Positions 1-9,692 of a DNA stretch of 64,000 bases are shown here, one piece after another (position 1 is the stretch's first letter; each line of letters starts with the position of its first letter). This DNA is from Rhynchopus euleeides (Eukaryota > Euglenozoa > Diplonemea > Diplonemida > Diplonemidae). The notes beneath the pieces were generated by a model. That model searched no databases, was not told the DNA's origin, and worked only from the letters and a program-made list of their open reading frames with translations. The position numbers and the translations under genes were made by a program. The DNA is taken from contig OY723243.1 in NCBI GenBank assembly GCA_963210315.1, positions 558,001 through 622,000 on the forward strand, read 5' to 3'.

Positions 1-1692
1 AGGCTGCTGTGGGTGACCTGCAGGTTACCCGTCCCTTTCGTGTAGGCAGCGCGAGAGTGCGATGTTTTTGTGGGAGCACGGCAGCTGCCCCACACTCCAT
101 GCTGCTCTCTTGTCTGCTGTTTATGTGGAACAAGGTCTGGCTGCCAGTGATCTCGCTGGGGGTCGGGCAAACTAAAAAAGAGGTCGGGCACAGGGTGGCC
201 GAGCTCGCGAGAAAAAAAGTGCAGCCCAACCCCGCCCCGACTTCCCGTGGTATGATGCAAACAGGATCGAATGCACGGCCACAGAACATTTTCACCCAAT
301 TCGAGAGGCACCGGATGTTGCTGCCTTTGGTCGTCCTGCTGGATCAAAAATCAGGAATCCAGCCCCCCAGCCGCCGGAGGCCACGGTAGTGAACATCCTG
401 AAAGTCTTCGAAGCCTAGTCCCCACACCGGTTGGTGCTGTTGCACATTCCAGGCGGGGATGGTCCTTCGCTTGGGGCATGATGAGGTGCGCTTCGATGAA
501 CACCATCAAGCCCCCAGCATGCCGTTGGGTTTTCATACGCTGCGGCGCATGAAAACTCGGCCACAAGGCCGAACCCAAAAGCCCCAAAATCTGACCCGGG
601 AGGTAGGGCCGAGGGTAGGGCCATGCCACCCCTGGCGGCCCACCCTCCCAAACAATTACAGAAAAAGGGAGGTGGGGCCGCGGCCCCCTGCCAGCCCTGG
701 CACGGGATCACTGCTGGCGGGTAGTTCAGGCTCGTGGCCCTCCTCGTTCCGATAGCCCCTCGGACATCCAAATGATTCACGTGCAGCAGCCCATGCGCAG
801 AGAACGGTGTGCCGTCTTGTACAGCAACTGTTGGACAACTGTTGAAATCGTTTTTCACCAAAAAAAATCACTCTGCGGGCCAAGTCGAAGATTTTTCTGG
901 GGACTTTTGGTGTCCCCAATTTTTCAATTTTCGAAAAATAAGCTCACTTTGCTAAACTGGACCCAACTCCCCACACTCTTTTTTTCCGACTTTTTCACGG
1001 GGTTTTTCCGGTTTTTTTTGGTTTTTTTTGGCGGATGGAGCGAAGACCCCCGGTGATATCGTTATTCCTTAATTTCCTCGGGTGGGGGGCGCGCAGCCTC
1101 AGCATGTGCCCTGCTGGAGCTTCGCCGGCCGCCCCACACGTATTCGTGTTGAAGGATTCCGGATCTGGGGGAGCCATCAGATTCACCGTCTGTTGTGCGG
1201 TGAAAAAATCAGGCGTGACAAGCAGATCTGTTGTTGAAAAGAATGAAAAAGCAAGGAAGGATGGGTGGGTGGGTGGCCCCACTTGCAAACCCGACGAGGG
1301 CGTACGGAACCAGAACATGCAGTTATGTTTCGTTCTGGCTGTGTCTTAGCTGCCCACTTTACTCGCTGCAGAGCGACCACGACCAGAGCCTTTGGCGTGT
1401 GCGCTGCTGCTGCGCGCGTGATTCTGGACAATGTTCGGAATCAGATTGATCGATTCTCTTCAAAATAAAACGCTACGATGCCCCCCGCTGTATCGCAAAG
1501 TGACAGCAAACAAAATAACGAAACAACAAAACCAAAAAGCGCTCGAATCCCCGCTGGCAAACAGCCACTGGCCCACACCGAACGAAAAAACGAGCCGGCA
1601 CACCAAGCCCTTTTCCGTGCAACCGGTCCAAATCCTCTACAACAAAACGACGACACAATCTACCCCGAATCGCTCACCTCCCCCAACGCCCC
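1..1692. other. Intergenic region, no gene recognised
   Basis: This lies downstream of the minus-strand PX-domain gene. No open frame here looks like a protein on either strand. A GC-rich stretch around 600-730 contains a palindromic GGGGCCGCGGCCCC, and an A/T-rich low-complexity stretch around 860-1030 holds a short core also found near 55.3 kb. A GAGCGAAG motif near 1036 resembles the ends of the small G-family elements described elsewhere in the window. Confidence 0.5.
946..976 (+). repeat. 31-bp dispersed core repeat, copy 1
   Basis: The 31 bases beginning ACTTTGCTAAACTGG are repeated exactly at 55311-55341, inside the right end of the 1.34-kb element there. Homopolymer-rich T/A sequence follows both copies. 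The terminal GGAGGGTGTCC of that element is not present near this copy, so this is a fragment or a distant relative rather than a complete element. Confidence 0.75.
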
Positions 1693-3228
1693 TCACCTCC
1701 TATGTGCCCGCCGCAACGAACGTGGCGACGTAGTCGGAGAAACGCTCCTGCTCGACACAGGGCCCGAGAGGCACGCCTCCACCTCCTCCAGAGACGCTTC
1801 CGCTATCGACATCCCACCGACGAGGACCATCGGGCTGTACGACTCCACAGAGAGGCACATCTCGGGGGGCGCACTGCTGCTGCGGGAGGAGCAGATGGTG
1901 TCAGACGACAGGCCGCATGACTCTGTGTCGGAGACGGTGGCAGGGAAAGCGGCAGTGGTGGGCGGGGGCGGATGTATCATCACCGAAACGGACGCGACCT
2001 GCATGGAGCCCGCCCGGAAGCAGCACGGCTTCACCTCGCGGGAGGTGAAATCCAACGTGTCGGAGGAATAGCTGTCGCTGGACTTCGCACACTCCGCGCA
2101 CCTCCCCGCGCCGTAGCACGCCATCACCTCACGGCACATCTCCTGCGCGAGCCGCTTCGACACAGTCGCCCCATCGCAGATCTCGCGATACCTCCCGCGC
2201 AGCAGCTTGCAGACTGCGGGGAACATTAGCAGTTCATCGGAGATTGGGACGGAGTCAGCATCCGCCATATCCCACACCTGCTCCATCAGGCGTAGGAAGC
2301 AGGCTGGGGTGTCGCTCCCCAGCAGCAGCCAGTAGAGCGGGTGGTGGGGCGAGGTCCGGAGGCCGCTGCGCGTGTCGCGGAACCTGTTCCGCTCGGAGCG
2401 GGGCACCGCGGGCGCGCGGTATTCCCGGAGCCACCTCTCGATATGCGTGGTGGAGGGGAACTGCGCTGGGGTGAAGCATGCGGCAAACATGTCCCCCACC
2501 GCGCGCACCCTCGCGCGGGAGACGGAAGCCCCTCCATCCAACAGGCTGCCGTACCGTGTGATGTCCAGCTGCTGCCCGGTCTCCGTCGCCCTGACGTGGC
2601 ACCTGCATGAGTCGAAGAACTGCAGCGACGTCTTCCCCCATGAGGCAAAGGCACCTGCAACAGGCACAGCCCAGTGGCTCTTTGAGAAGGCGAGGCGTGC
2701 GCGCGAGCCGCTGCTGAGGCTGCTCCCGCCGCAGTCCCCCAGGACGACGTCGAGGGAGGCATCGAGGAATCTGTTGAGGATGACGGAGTGGCGGTGGCAC
2801 AGCTTGCGGCCCTGCATGGCCTGCAGGTAGGCCTCGAGGCCCTGCCTGCGTTCCTCAATGCAGGGGATGCTGTGGTTGGCGGAGAAGCTCATCAGGCGCC
2901 ACGGGAGTTTGACCTGGCAGAAGGTGCAGGACTGCCCCGCGGTGCAGCGTGTCGACCGCATCGCCTTGTGGAATATCCTGAAGTCGCTGTAGCGGTGGTC
3001 GGATATGAACTGCTCCCTTCCGGCGCGGACATCGATGCGGAAGACGACAAACTCGCTCTCAGGCACCCTCGGGTACACCACAACCGTTTCCGGGATTGAC
3101 AGGTCCAAAGGGATGTGATGCCTCTTATCATCCAACGATGGCTGCGACGCTCTCAGCTGCTGCGCATGGGGTGATTTCGCTGAAGAGGACCCTGCAGACA
3201 GACGCTCGCAGCTCCCCCCGCGCTTCAT
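1693..3228 (-). CDS. PX (phox homology) domain protein, 511 aa
   Basis: Residues about 48-157 match a PX phosphoinositide-binding domain: a beta-strand run FVVFRIDVRAG, the RYSDFRIFHKAM segment, a proline-bearing loop with KLPWRLM, and the closing helix ERRQGLEAYLQAM followed by ILNRFLD. PX domains usually target a protein to endosomal or vacuolar membranes by binding PI3P. The remaining 350 residues have no domain I can name and end in a Ser-rich, probably disordered tail. The ATG at 3228 follows a pyrimidine-rich stretch ending in TTAG at 3260, a plausible trans-splice acceptor about 30 nt upstream. No intron is needed. The PX call is firm; the cellular role is inference. Confidence 0.85.
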   Translation of the reverse strand: MKRGGSCERLSAGSSSAKSPHAQQLRASQPSLDDKRHHIPLDLSIPETVVVYPRVPESEFVVFRIDVRAGREQFISDHRYSDFRIFHKAMRSTRCTAGQSCTFCQVKLPWRLMSFSANHSIPCIEERRQGLEAYLQAMQGRKLCHRHSVILNRFLDASLDVVLGDCGGSSLSSGSRARLAFSKSHWAVPVAGAFASWGKTSLQFFDSCRCHVRATETGQQLDITRYGSLLDGGASVSRARVRAVGDMFAACFTPAQFPSTTHIERWLREYRAPAVPRSERNRFRDTRSGLRTSPHHPLYWLLLGSDTPACFLRLMEQVWDMADADSVPISDELLMFPAVCKLLRGRYREICDGATVSKRLAQEMCREVMACYGAGRCAECAKSSDSYSSDTLDFTSREVKPCCFRAGSMQVASVSVMIHPPPPTTAAFPATVSDTESCGLSSDTICSSRSSSAPPEMCLSVESYSPMVLVGGMSIAEASLEEVEACLSGPVSSRSVSPTTSPRSLRRAHRR

Positions 3229-3857
3229 CGTGGGGGGGATTTTATTTGCCCCTTCCGATCTAAGATTCTCTCAAAAGTGCAGAAGAAACGCAGAAGGGGT
3301 GGGGGTTGGGGGGGCACTGTGTCGTGTGCGCGGTGCGAAACTCTGAAGGGGAGCGACGAGAAAGAGAGGGTATGAAGTAGCCAACCAACTCCCTTCACAC
3401 GTTTTTAAGCAGGTTGTGTGTCGGGAGATCTCGTGCTAAGCCCAGCCTGTGCTGTGCTGTGAGAGCCAAATGGTGGTGGTGCGGTATCCTCTGATACGCG
3501 CTATCCCTCGGCGAGTCGGGGGGCGAGATGCTGAGGAAGAGTGATAAAAACAGTGGATAACGTGAAGGGCGGTGCACGAAAGGGGTATACCCTCAACCCC
3601 CCCCCTGCAGCCCAACCCACAAACCACCCCCCCCCCCCTCGTTCTCCGGGCGGGCGTCTGTGTCCTGTTCTGGGCATATATGCGTGTCGAAGGGGGGAGG
3701 GGCAGAGGACGGGCAGGAGGTGCGAGAGACGCTGACTAGCCTCGCAGGGTTGGGTCGGGTAGGTTTGGGAGTGGATACACGGTACAGCCGGTTGCCCTCC
3801 TTCATGGCGGTGGACCTTCCCCACCCCCCAAGGATGGCACCCCTGTATTATATTCAT

Positions 3858-4815
3858 GGATTAAACTCGTGGATTAAATGGATTACCTGGGACCCCCCGT
3901 GTATAAGTCCCCCCCCCTTACCCCCGTGTTTAAGCCCCCCCCTGGGGGTCTGGCAGGGGGGGGACTTAAACACAGGGGGACCTAAACACGGGGGTGGGCT
4001 GGTCTGGAGGGTCATCAGGTGGCCCCTAGGCCCTCCAGGTGCTGTCAGAGTCGAAAAGTGGGGTGCCAAAAGTTCATCCGGACCGGAATTACCCCCCTAC
4101 GACAGCAGAGGAAGAGGTCTTCTTGGTCTCCACCGTGCCACCCCCGTGTTTAAGCCCCCCCTGTGTTTAGGTCCGCCCCCCCCGTGTTTAAGTCCCCCCC
4201 GGCCGAAAATCGCCTCCAGGGGGGGGACTTAAACACGGGGGGTCCCAGGTAAATGGATTTTATTCGCCTGGATTTTGCTATTTAATCCACGCCTTTGGGG
4301 GTTTGTGCTGCGGGGTGCCAGCGAGGGCATTTTGGGTGCATTTCCAGCTTGGCTCGCTGAAAAATGACGAAGGTTGCCGTAATACCAAAGCGCAAATGCC
4401 CTTTGACGTGCTTCGATTGACGTGTTGGCATTGCATGTGTTCAACATCTTCATCCCCGGCACAGTCAGGTCCGACCAGATGAGTGGAGGAACTGTGGTCC
4501 CGTGTGTGGATCCGCCTGAGCAGTGGTGGCTGACATTCAGTCGCCTTGTGCCGGAGTCCACCCTCGCAGGGGTGGGGTGCAGCCCGGGCCGATGTCCAGC
4601 AGGAACAGCCGCACAGGAGCGTAACTTCAGCTGTGTGGGCTGGCAGTCTGAGAAGAGGCGCAACAGGCTCCAGCCAGAGAAGGTCCATAAGTTGATCACG
4701 ATCCACCGGCACCGACCTGGTGGTAGGGCCTGGAAGCACCTGCAGTGGGATTAAATGCTGGATTAAATCCTGGATTAAATGGATTAAATGGACTAAATGG
4801 ACTAAATGGATTATA
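3858..4815. repeat. GGATTAAAT array family (E), split by element A1
   Basis: Units of GGATTAAAT occur at 3858-3885 and again as seven near-copies at 4748-4815, with variants GGACTAAAT and GGATTATAT. The 12-mer CGTGGATTAAAT at 3868-3879 has its exact inverse at 4280-4291, so the A1 element sits in what would be the loop of an E hairpin. The roughly 450 bp between 4292 and 4747 is unique in this window and codes for nothing I recognise. The outer ends of E are uncertain. Confidence 0.55.
3886..4249. mobile_element. Short hairpin-modular TA element, family A copy 1
   Basis: Inverted ends read CCTGGGACCCCCCGTGT on both sides and are flanked by TA (3884-3885 and 4250-4251), fitting a 2-bp TA target duplication. 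Inside, the unit GTGTTTAAGTCCCC occurs several times in both orientations. The hairpin 4184-4236 has the unit and its inverse around a loop containing GAAAATCG. There is no coding capacity, so this is a non-autonomous MITE-like element of 364 bp. Its TA use and CC start resemble Tc1/mariner-type MITEs, but no transposase is available to confirm this. Confidence 0.75.
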
Positions 4816-5951
4816 TTCCAGGGTTGTTGGATTATTCCCATCCTTGCCACCCCCCCCCCCCCACACACCCCCGCCCTGAATATCCAGGTTGTCTAGACTA
4901 GAGAGTTAGCTTTGTGCTGATGATTCCTCTTCTGCCCACGCGCCCCGATAACGGCGTGCGGAACAAAAGAACCGCCACCGCCACCGCCACCCACCCCCCC
5001 CCCCTCAAACCCCTCCTCTGCCCCTGAATGGTTGCCTGCACGATCTGCACACACCTCCTCCCCCTACCCCACCTGCTGCTGCTGCAGTTTTGACACAGAG
5101 CGAAGGCATCTCTCTCTCTACCTACACATCCATCAATGTCGCCTCTTGCCTTGCTCTGAATCAGGCTGATGTAGCTAACTAAAAAAAAATGCCCCACCTG
5201 ATTTTTGACCCTGAGTTAGACGGAGTAAAGCGGTGTCCGACAATGTGACGACATTACTCGCCCTTCCTCCGACCCCCCCCCCCTTCCCAGCTCACCTGGC
5301 TTTCCACTCCCACACCCCCTCCCCCCGCCCCTGCTGCTGCAGGCTCTCAGAGGTACCGGGCCCGAAGGAAGCGTGGTCACTTGCATGCCCAGTTCCAGAG
5401 GCTGAGGTCGCCAGCACAGATCGTTCTCTATCGCCAGCGCGTGCAGGTCGGGAGGAGGGTCGGGGAGGGGCCAGGGTGGTGCGAGTGGTGGGAAAACCAG
5501 ACAAATGAATCGCCCAACTGAATCGTGCTAGCTAAACTCCGGAAAGAAGTGTCTTTTTTCGTTGAACGCAGCCAAATATAAGGCCTAACCTGTTTTGGCG
5601 CACGGGTGTGATGACAAAAGGGAAAAGTGCTAAATCATAACCACACACAAACCCTCAAAATCCCCCAGGCCTGATGAGCAATCCCCCCTGCCTCATGTTG
5701 TGACTTCCTTTCTACCTTGCACAAAACATCCCATTTGCCCCTTTTCTTCCTTCGAAAGTGTTGTGACTACCCCCCCTTCCCCACCCCTCGGGAGTGCCAC
5801 TCCTCTGGTGGTTAAAAGTGACCCGCCGTTGTGCCTTCGGCATCTGTTGCGTGTGCCGTCGTATTCTTCCTATGCACTAGTTATAGCTATCCGGGGGCGG
5901 TCTGCTGTCGCACCAGCGGGCTGCCCCACCTCTGCACCCTCGGTTTTTAAG

Positions 5952-6110
5952 ATGTTCGCCACAGTGGAGAATGATCCCCTTCTCTGTGGCGATCGAGCCA
6001 AGCTGGACGAGGTTCGCCTTCGGGCGAAGGTCATGTGGGCGGACAAAAGGTGCCTGCTCCTGAGACTCATCAGCAACCTGCTTCTTCCTTCAAGCCCTCA
6101 AGACTCTTGA
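5952..6110 (+). CDS. Possible short coding stretch, 52 aa, unknown
   Basis: On the plus strand an ATG directly follows a pyrimidine-rich tract ending TTTTTAAG (to 5951), and the next 52 codons read as a plausible hydrophilic peptide with a basic helix (LDEVRLRAKVMWADKRCLLL). No family is recognised. It is opposite to the host genes and may be a fragment of an old element or a chance frame. Confidence 0.2.
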   Translation: MFATVENDPLLCGDRAKLDEVRLRAKVMWADKRCLLLRLISNLLLPSSPQDS

Positions 6111-6986
6111 AGCGGCCTGACTATTTAGTGTCTACGTCGCAGCAAGGGGGCGATATATACCACCCTTTTTATTGATTTCACGTGTCAGTGTTTGACTCTT
6201 TCGCAACTTCATTTCTTCCTTTTTCTCCCTCTCCAACCCCACCCGTGACACCACCAGGGTTTAGCTAGCCCTGGTCCGATTATCCCCGGTTCTTCGCTGA
6301 AGAGACGCGGCCGGGGGGAGGGGTACGAAGAGTACGCGTCGAAACCGGTGTCACGTCGTGTTGGGGAATCCTTCGGGAGTGCGATACTGAAGGGGAGGTG
6401 CTACTGCCCGTGCAGGGCGACACCGCCTTAAAACTTTGTAACCACACACACACACACACAGGCCTTTGCCCCCAATTATATTTGGCGGAGTGGGCCTTTT
6501 GCCATCCTCAAGGGAATACATGCCCCCAACTCCAACCAGCCCTCCCCACCCCCCCCTTAGCTGCAGCAGCACCTCTCGCCTGCGAGATCTGCTCCTTCGA
6601 CGTAAGGTGCGAAGGCAGGTCACGTAGGTTGCTGGCATGTGCTGCTCGCATTCCGATGGGTCACACATACAAAGGGACGTTCTTATTGGTGTAGTGCGAT
6701 AGGCCACACAGAGGAGGGTCGGACGACACCCATCCCCTGGCACACCACACACCATTCCCCCAACATCCGATCAAAGCGCGCATTCACCAAACCTGTGCGG
6801 TGAGAGTAAGGACTGGGTGCTAGATAGATGCGTTCCCTTGTATGATGCCCTCCCATCGGACAGGGAGAGAGGTACTGAGTTCTTCAAGCGAACTACGACT
6901 AAGCAACTGAGAGTGAACTGACAAACGAAACGGCAGACCAGATAGGTGGGGTGGGGTGGCGGGAGGGAGGGGGTGGGTTGGGAGGC

Positions 6987-8723
6987 CTAGGAGGCGGGCT
7001 CTGTCGGCCTTTTCGTGAAGGCGCCGATGGGCTCGTCATCCTCCTCGTCCTTCTTCTGGTGCTTCTTCACGACGACAACCACCACCACCACCACGAGGAT
7101 GAGGAAGGCAGCGCTGCCCAGCCCAATGCCCACCTTCGCGCCGTGGGACAGGCCGTCGTCATTGTCATCGTCCGGTGGGGTGTGGGGCGCCGTGGGGTGT
7201 GGTGTGGAGGACACCTCACAGCTGTAGACGTTTGCCGAGAGGGTGAGGTCGTACCCCGTGTCGCACTCGAGGGCCTGGCACCGCTCGCGGGCGTCCAGAC
7301 GCGACGCAACTGCGCCGTGTGCCGTGCAGGAGAGTCCGTTGGAGAGGCCTGCGCTGGAGATGTCGCCGAGCTTGTTGAGGGCCACGTCGTTGCGTGCCTT
7401 GATCAGGCCGGCGACCTGATCCCGCAAACTGACGCTCCCTGACGCGTATGTGACTGCGGCAGCCTTCTTCATGTTCACCGCACCCATGTAGGAGACAGAC
7501 CCGCAGACGACCACGTCGTCCGACACGATCCCGCCGAAGGCCTCCACCATCACTGCTTTCAGGGAGGCGTGCACGCTTGCGTCGAACTCGCTGCAGATGG
7601 CGGAGGGGAAGTTGATGCCCCACGACACGGACAGCGAGGTGGCGCCGTGTGCGACGCAGATCGGGACAGAGGGGTCGATGTATTCGTATCCCGCAGAGCA
7701 TGCGCAGTAGTTGCCCTGCACTGCACGCGTGACGCATGTCGCATGCGAGTCGCCTTGTGTGCGGCACCCAAGGTCTGTCGTGCAGAAGTTCCTGAGGAAC
7801 GACGTCGGGGATCGCACCTGGGAAACGGACTTGGTGGGGGGAGACGCCGGCAGGGTGCACTTGCTGTCGACACAGGCAGTCTTCCCGTCGAAGGTGCAGT
7901 GCCCATCCACAGCGCAGGGCCTTTCGTCGGGCGCCATGGACTGGTCACACACCCACAGCGTGTGGTTCCCTGCACTCGGCAGGGCTGTGATGTAGCCTGT
8001 CGAGCACTGCGAGGCAGTGCAGTAGTCCGTCCCGTCGATTTTCACATAAAACGCACGATCCGCATTCGCCAAGTCGCAGGGCTGCGGGCCCGACTCAACA
8101 GGCGGAGCGGGCGTGTCGGGTGCTGTCGTCTGCCCGAATGGCGCAGGCGGCAGCGGCAGGTCAGACCCGAGCACCGCCAGGTCCACCACCACACTGTCGG
8201 CACCGAGGGTGAAGGTCAGGATCGCATCGTTCTTCACACCCTGCAGCACGATATCCTTGAAGGCAGCGGAGGTGAGGGAGACCGCCTTGCTGGCGGGCAC
8301 GTCCATCGTCATCACGAAGACAGTTGTCGACACGCCACAGGCGACAGACAGGGTGGTGACGGTTGCAGACAGGGATGCTTCCACAGCGCTGACGAGGCGG
8401 CTCTCAATAGTGCGGGTCTCACGGTCGATAGTGCACGCCGCCTGGGCAAACTCGAGAGTTGCATACACATGGCGCTGCTCCACATAGCACCCGAATAACT
8501 TCCACGAGCCGCCGACATTCAGAGGGCCGTAGCCGTCGCTGCAGCTGCAGATGAGATGGTCGAGATCACAGTAAGCCGTTGCATCGCCATCCTCCCGACA
8601 CCGCGTATTGCTGGAGCACCACTCAGGCACAAGCAGGCCGTCGGGTGGCGGGGTGGAGGTGGCTGAGGATGTCCCCTCAGAAGCCACGGCTGCCACGAGC
8701 ACAAGCGACACGCACGACATCAT
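6987..8723 (-). CDS. Type I cell-surface membrane protein, cysteine-rich, 578 aa
   Basis: The start at 8723 gives MMSCVSLVLVAAVASEG, a signal peptide. It is preceded by a pyrimidine tract and CGCAG at 8737, a trans-splice acceptor only 13 nt upstream; a longer in-frame extension to 8783 is therefore probably untranslated. The ectodomain has cysteine-rich EGF-like patches (CSSNTRCREDG, CTTDLGCRTQGD, YCACSAGYEY) and two related modules of about 100 residues, each with an early F..A.C and a central CG. A single transmembrane helix with nine consecutive valines is followed by a short charged tail (KKHQKKDEEDDEP). This suggests a surface receptor or adhesin; the ligand is unknown. Confidence 0.8.
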   Translation of the reverse strand: MMSCVSLVLVAAVASEGTSSATSTPPPDGLLVPEWCSSNTRCREDGDATAYCDLDHLICSCSDGYGPLNVGGSWKLFGCYVEQRHVYATLEFAQAACTIDRETRTIESRLVSAVEASLSATVTTLSVACGVSTTVFVMTMDVPASKAVSLTSAAFKDIVLQGVKNDAILTFTLGADSVVVDLAVLGSDLPLPPAPFGQTTAPDTPAPPVESGPQPCDLANADRAFYVKIDGTDYCTASQCSTGYITALPSAGNHTLWVCDQSMAPDERPCAVDGHCTFDGKTACVDSKCTLPASPPTKSVSQVRSPTSFLRNFCTTDLGCRTQGDSHATCVTRAVQGNYCACSAGYEYIDPSVPICVAHGATSLSVSWGINFPSAICSEFDASVHASLKAVMVEAFGGIVSDDVVVCGSVSYMGAVNMKKAAAVTYASGSVSLRDQVAGLIKARNDVALNKLGDISSAGLSNGLSCTAHGAVASRLDARERCQALECDTGYDLTLSANVYSCEVSSTPHPTAPHTPPDDDNDDGLSHGAKVGIGLGSAAFLILVVVVVVVVVKKHQKKDEEDDEPIGAFTKRPTEPAS

Positions 8724-8736
8724 GTCGTCGCGTGAC

Positions 8737-8760
8737 CTGCGTTGGGGAGAGAGGTGAGTC
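8737..8760 (-). promoter_or_regulatory. Putative trans-splice acceptor for the surface protein gene
   Basis: On the minus strand a C/T tract (CACCTCTCTCCCCAACGCAG) ends at 8737, 13 nt before the signal-peptide ATG at 8723. It decides the start: the methionine codon at 8723 is the first after the acceptor. Confidence 0.65.
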
Positions 8761-9052
8761 GTGTTGGTCGCAGCAGGGCACAAGGGGGGGGTGGGTGGTG
8801 AGGCGGGTGGTCATGCAAACACATGACGAACACACGCTGGCAGAGAGAAAGGGGGGGTGGGGCAACGCAGTGGGGTATCCTCGTCCTATTGGAATTATTA
8901 TTCATGTTCCTCTTCCTATTCTGGCATCTGGCTTCTGCTCATTTTGGCCGGAAGTACCAAGGCGCAATAAAGCAGAAATGCCAGGGGATTCTTCGTGAAG
9001 ATGCAGCAGATCGAATGTTTTTCATTCAAAACATGAGTCACCGCAACGTTAA
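8761..9052. other. Intergenic, upstream of surface protein gene
   Basis: Mostly low-complexity G-rich sequence on the plus strand running up to the TTAA (9049-9052) that bounds the piggyBac element. No gene seen. Confidence 0.4.
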
Positions 9053-9075
9053 CCCTTAAAGGCCTAAAGTATATA

Positions 9076-9404
9076 CCGTATACGTAAATATTTTGGAACG
9101 TAAATATTATGGAACGTAAATATTTTGGAACGCTGGTGGGTTGGCGTTCCAGATTTTTTTCGTTCCATAATATTTACAGGGCTTTCTGCGACTCGGGGAC
9201 TTGGACCAGGTGATCGGACGGCATACAGAGTCCCTGACGGGACCTACTCGTGCACTTTTCGCGCGATTCCTGACGCAAGCCGTCCTCACCACCGAGTCCC
9301 CAACTGGCCCTGTAAATATTATGGAACGTAAATATTATGGAACGGACCGGCCAAAAATGGGCCCGTTCCATAATATTTACGTTCCATAATATTTACGTAT
9401 ACGG
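9076..9404 (+). mobile_element. Short hairpin-modular TA element, family C copy 1
   Basis: The ends are perfect inverted repeats beginning CCGTATACGTAAATATT and are flanked by TA on both sides (9074-9075, 9405-9406). The body is made of the 16-bp unit GTAAATATTATGGAAC and its inverse: three direct units at the left, a small GC hairpin, then about 130 bp of unique sequence, then a hairpin at 9328-9380 with loop GGCCAAAAATGGGCCC. A nearly identical copy in the opposite orientation is at 52522-53063. It is non-coding and lies between the left piggyBac terminus and the transposase gene. Confidence 0.85.
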
Positions 9405-9639
9405 TATATATACTTTTGAAAAATTTAATTTTGGCACAAGTCACAAATCTCAAGAACTCTTTTGATCGTGGAATCTACGGGGAGATCTGCTCGAGAAACA
9501 AAAAAAATGAGCCAAAATAGATGAGTTCCGTTGCGCTTACTCACGAAGGCAGATTTTTGGGTGACTCGTTTACAGGGGGTCCTGGGGGTGTCTCCCAACC
9601 CTGTTTTTGGGTACTTTTTTGCCCTATTTTTGGAAGCAC

Positions 9640-9662
9640 TCGGACACGTATCTCACGCGCAG
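9640..9662 (+). promoter_or_regulatory. Putative trans-splice acceptor of piggyBac transposase mRNA
   Basis: The sequence CACGTATCTCACGCGCAG ends at 9662, 30 nt before the transposase ATG at 9693, downstream of a T/C-rich stretch around 9605-9640. It matches the form seen at host gene starts, suggesting that the element uses the host's spliced-leader system. Confidence 0.5.
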
Positions 9663-9692
9663 GAATGCAAACATGCATTGATCAGAGCAACA

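Larger units (their letters stand above)
3229..6986. other. Intergenic region rich in short repeats
   Basis: A 3.8-kb stretch between two minus-strand genes. It holds the A-type hairpin element at 3886-4249, a GGATTAAAT array on both sides of it, a 13-base C run near 4850, a partial G-family end (CACAGAGCGAAGGC near 5093) and a CCACCTGATTTTT motif at 5194 shared with 50826. One short plus-strand coding-like stretch is at 5952-6110. Otherwise nothing gene-like was seen. Confidence 0.5.

Noticed and set aside
9531-9692. N-terminal extension of the piggyBac transposase
   Set aside because: The frame is open here but begins at TTG, not ATG, and a trans-splice acceptor ends at 9662, so the ATG at 9693 is the better start.
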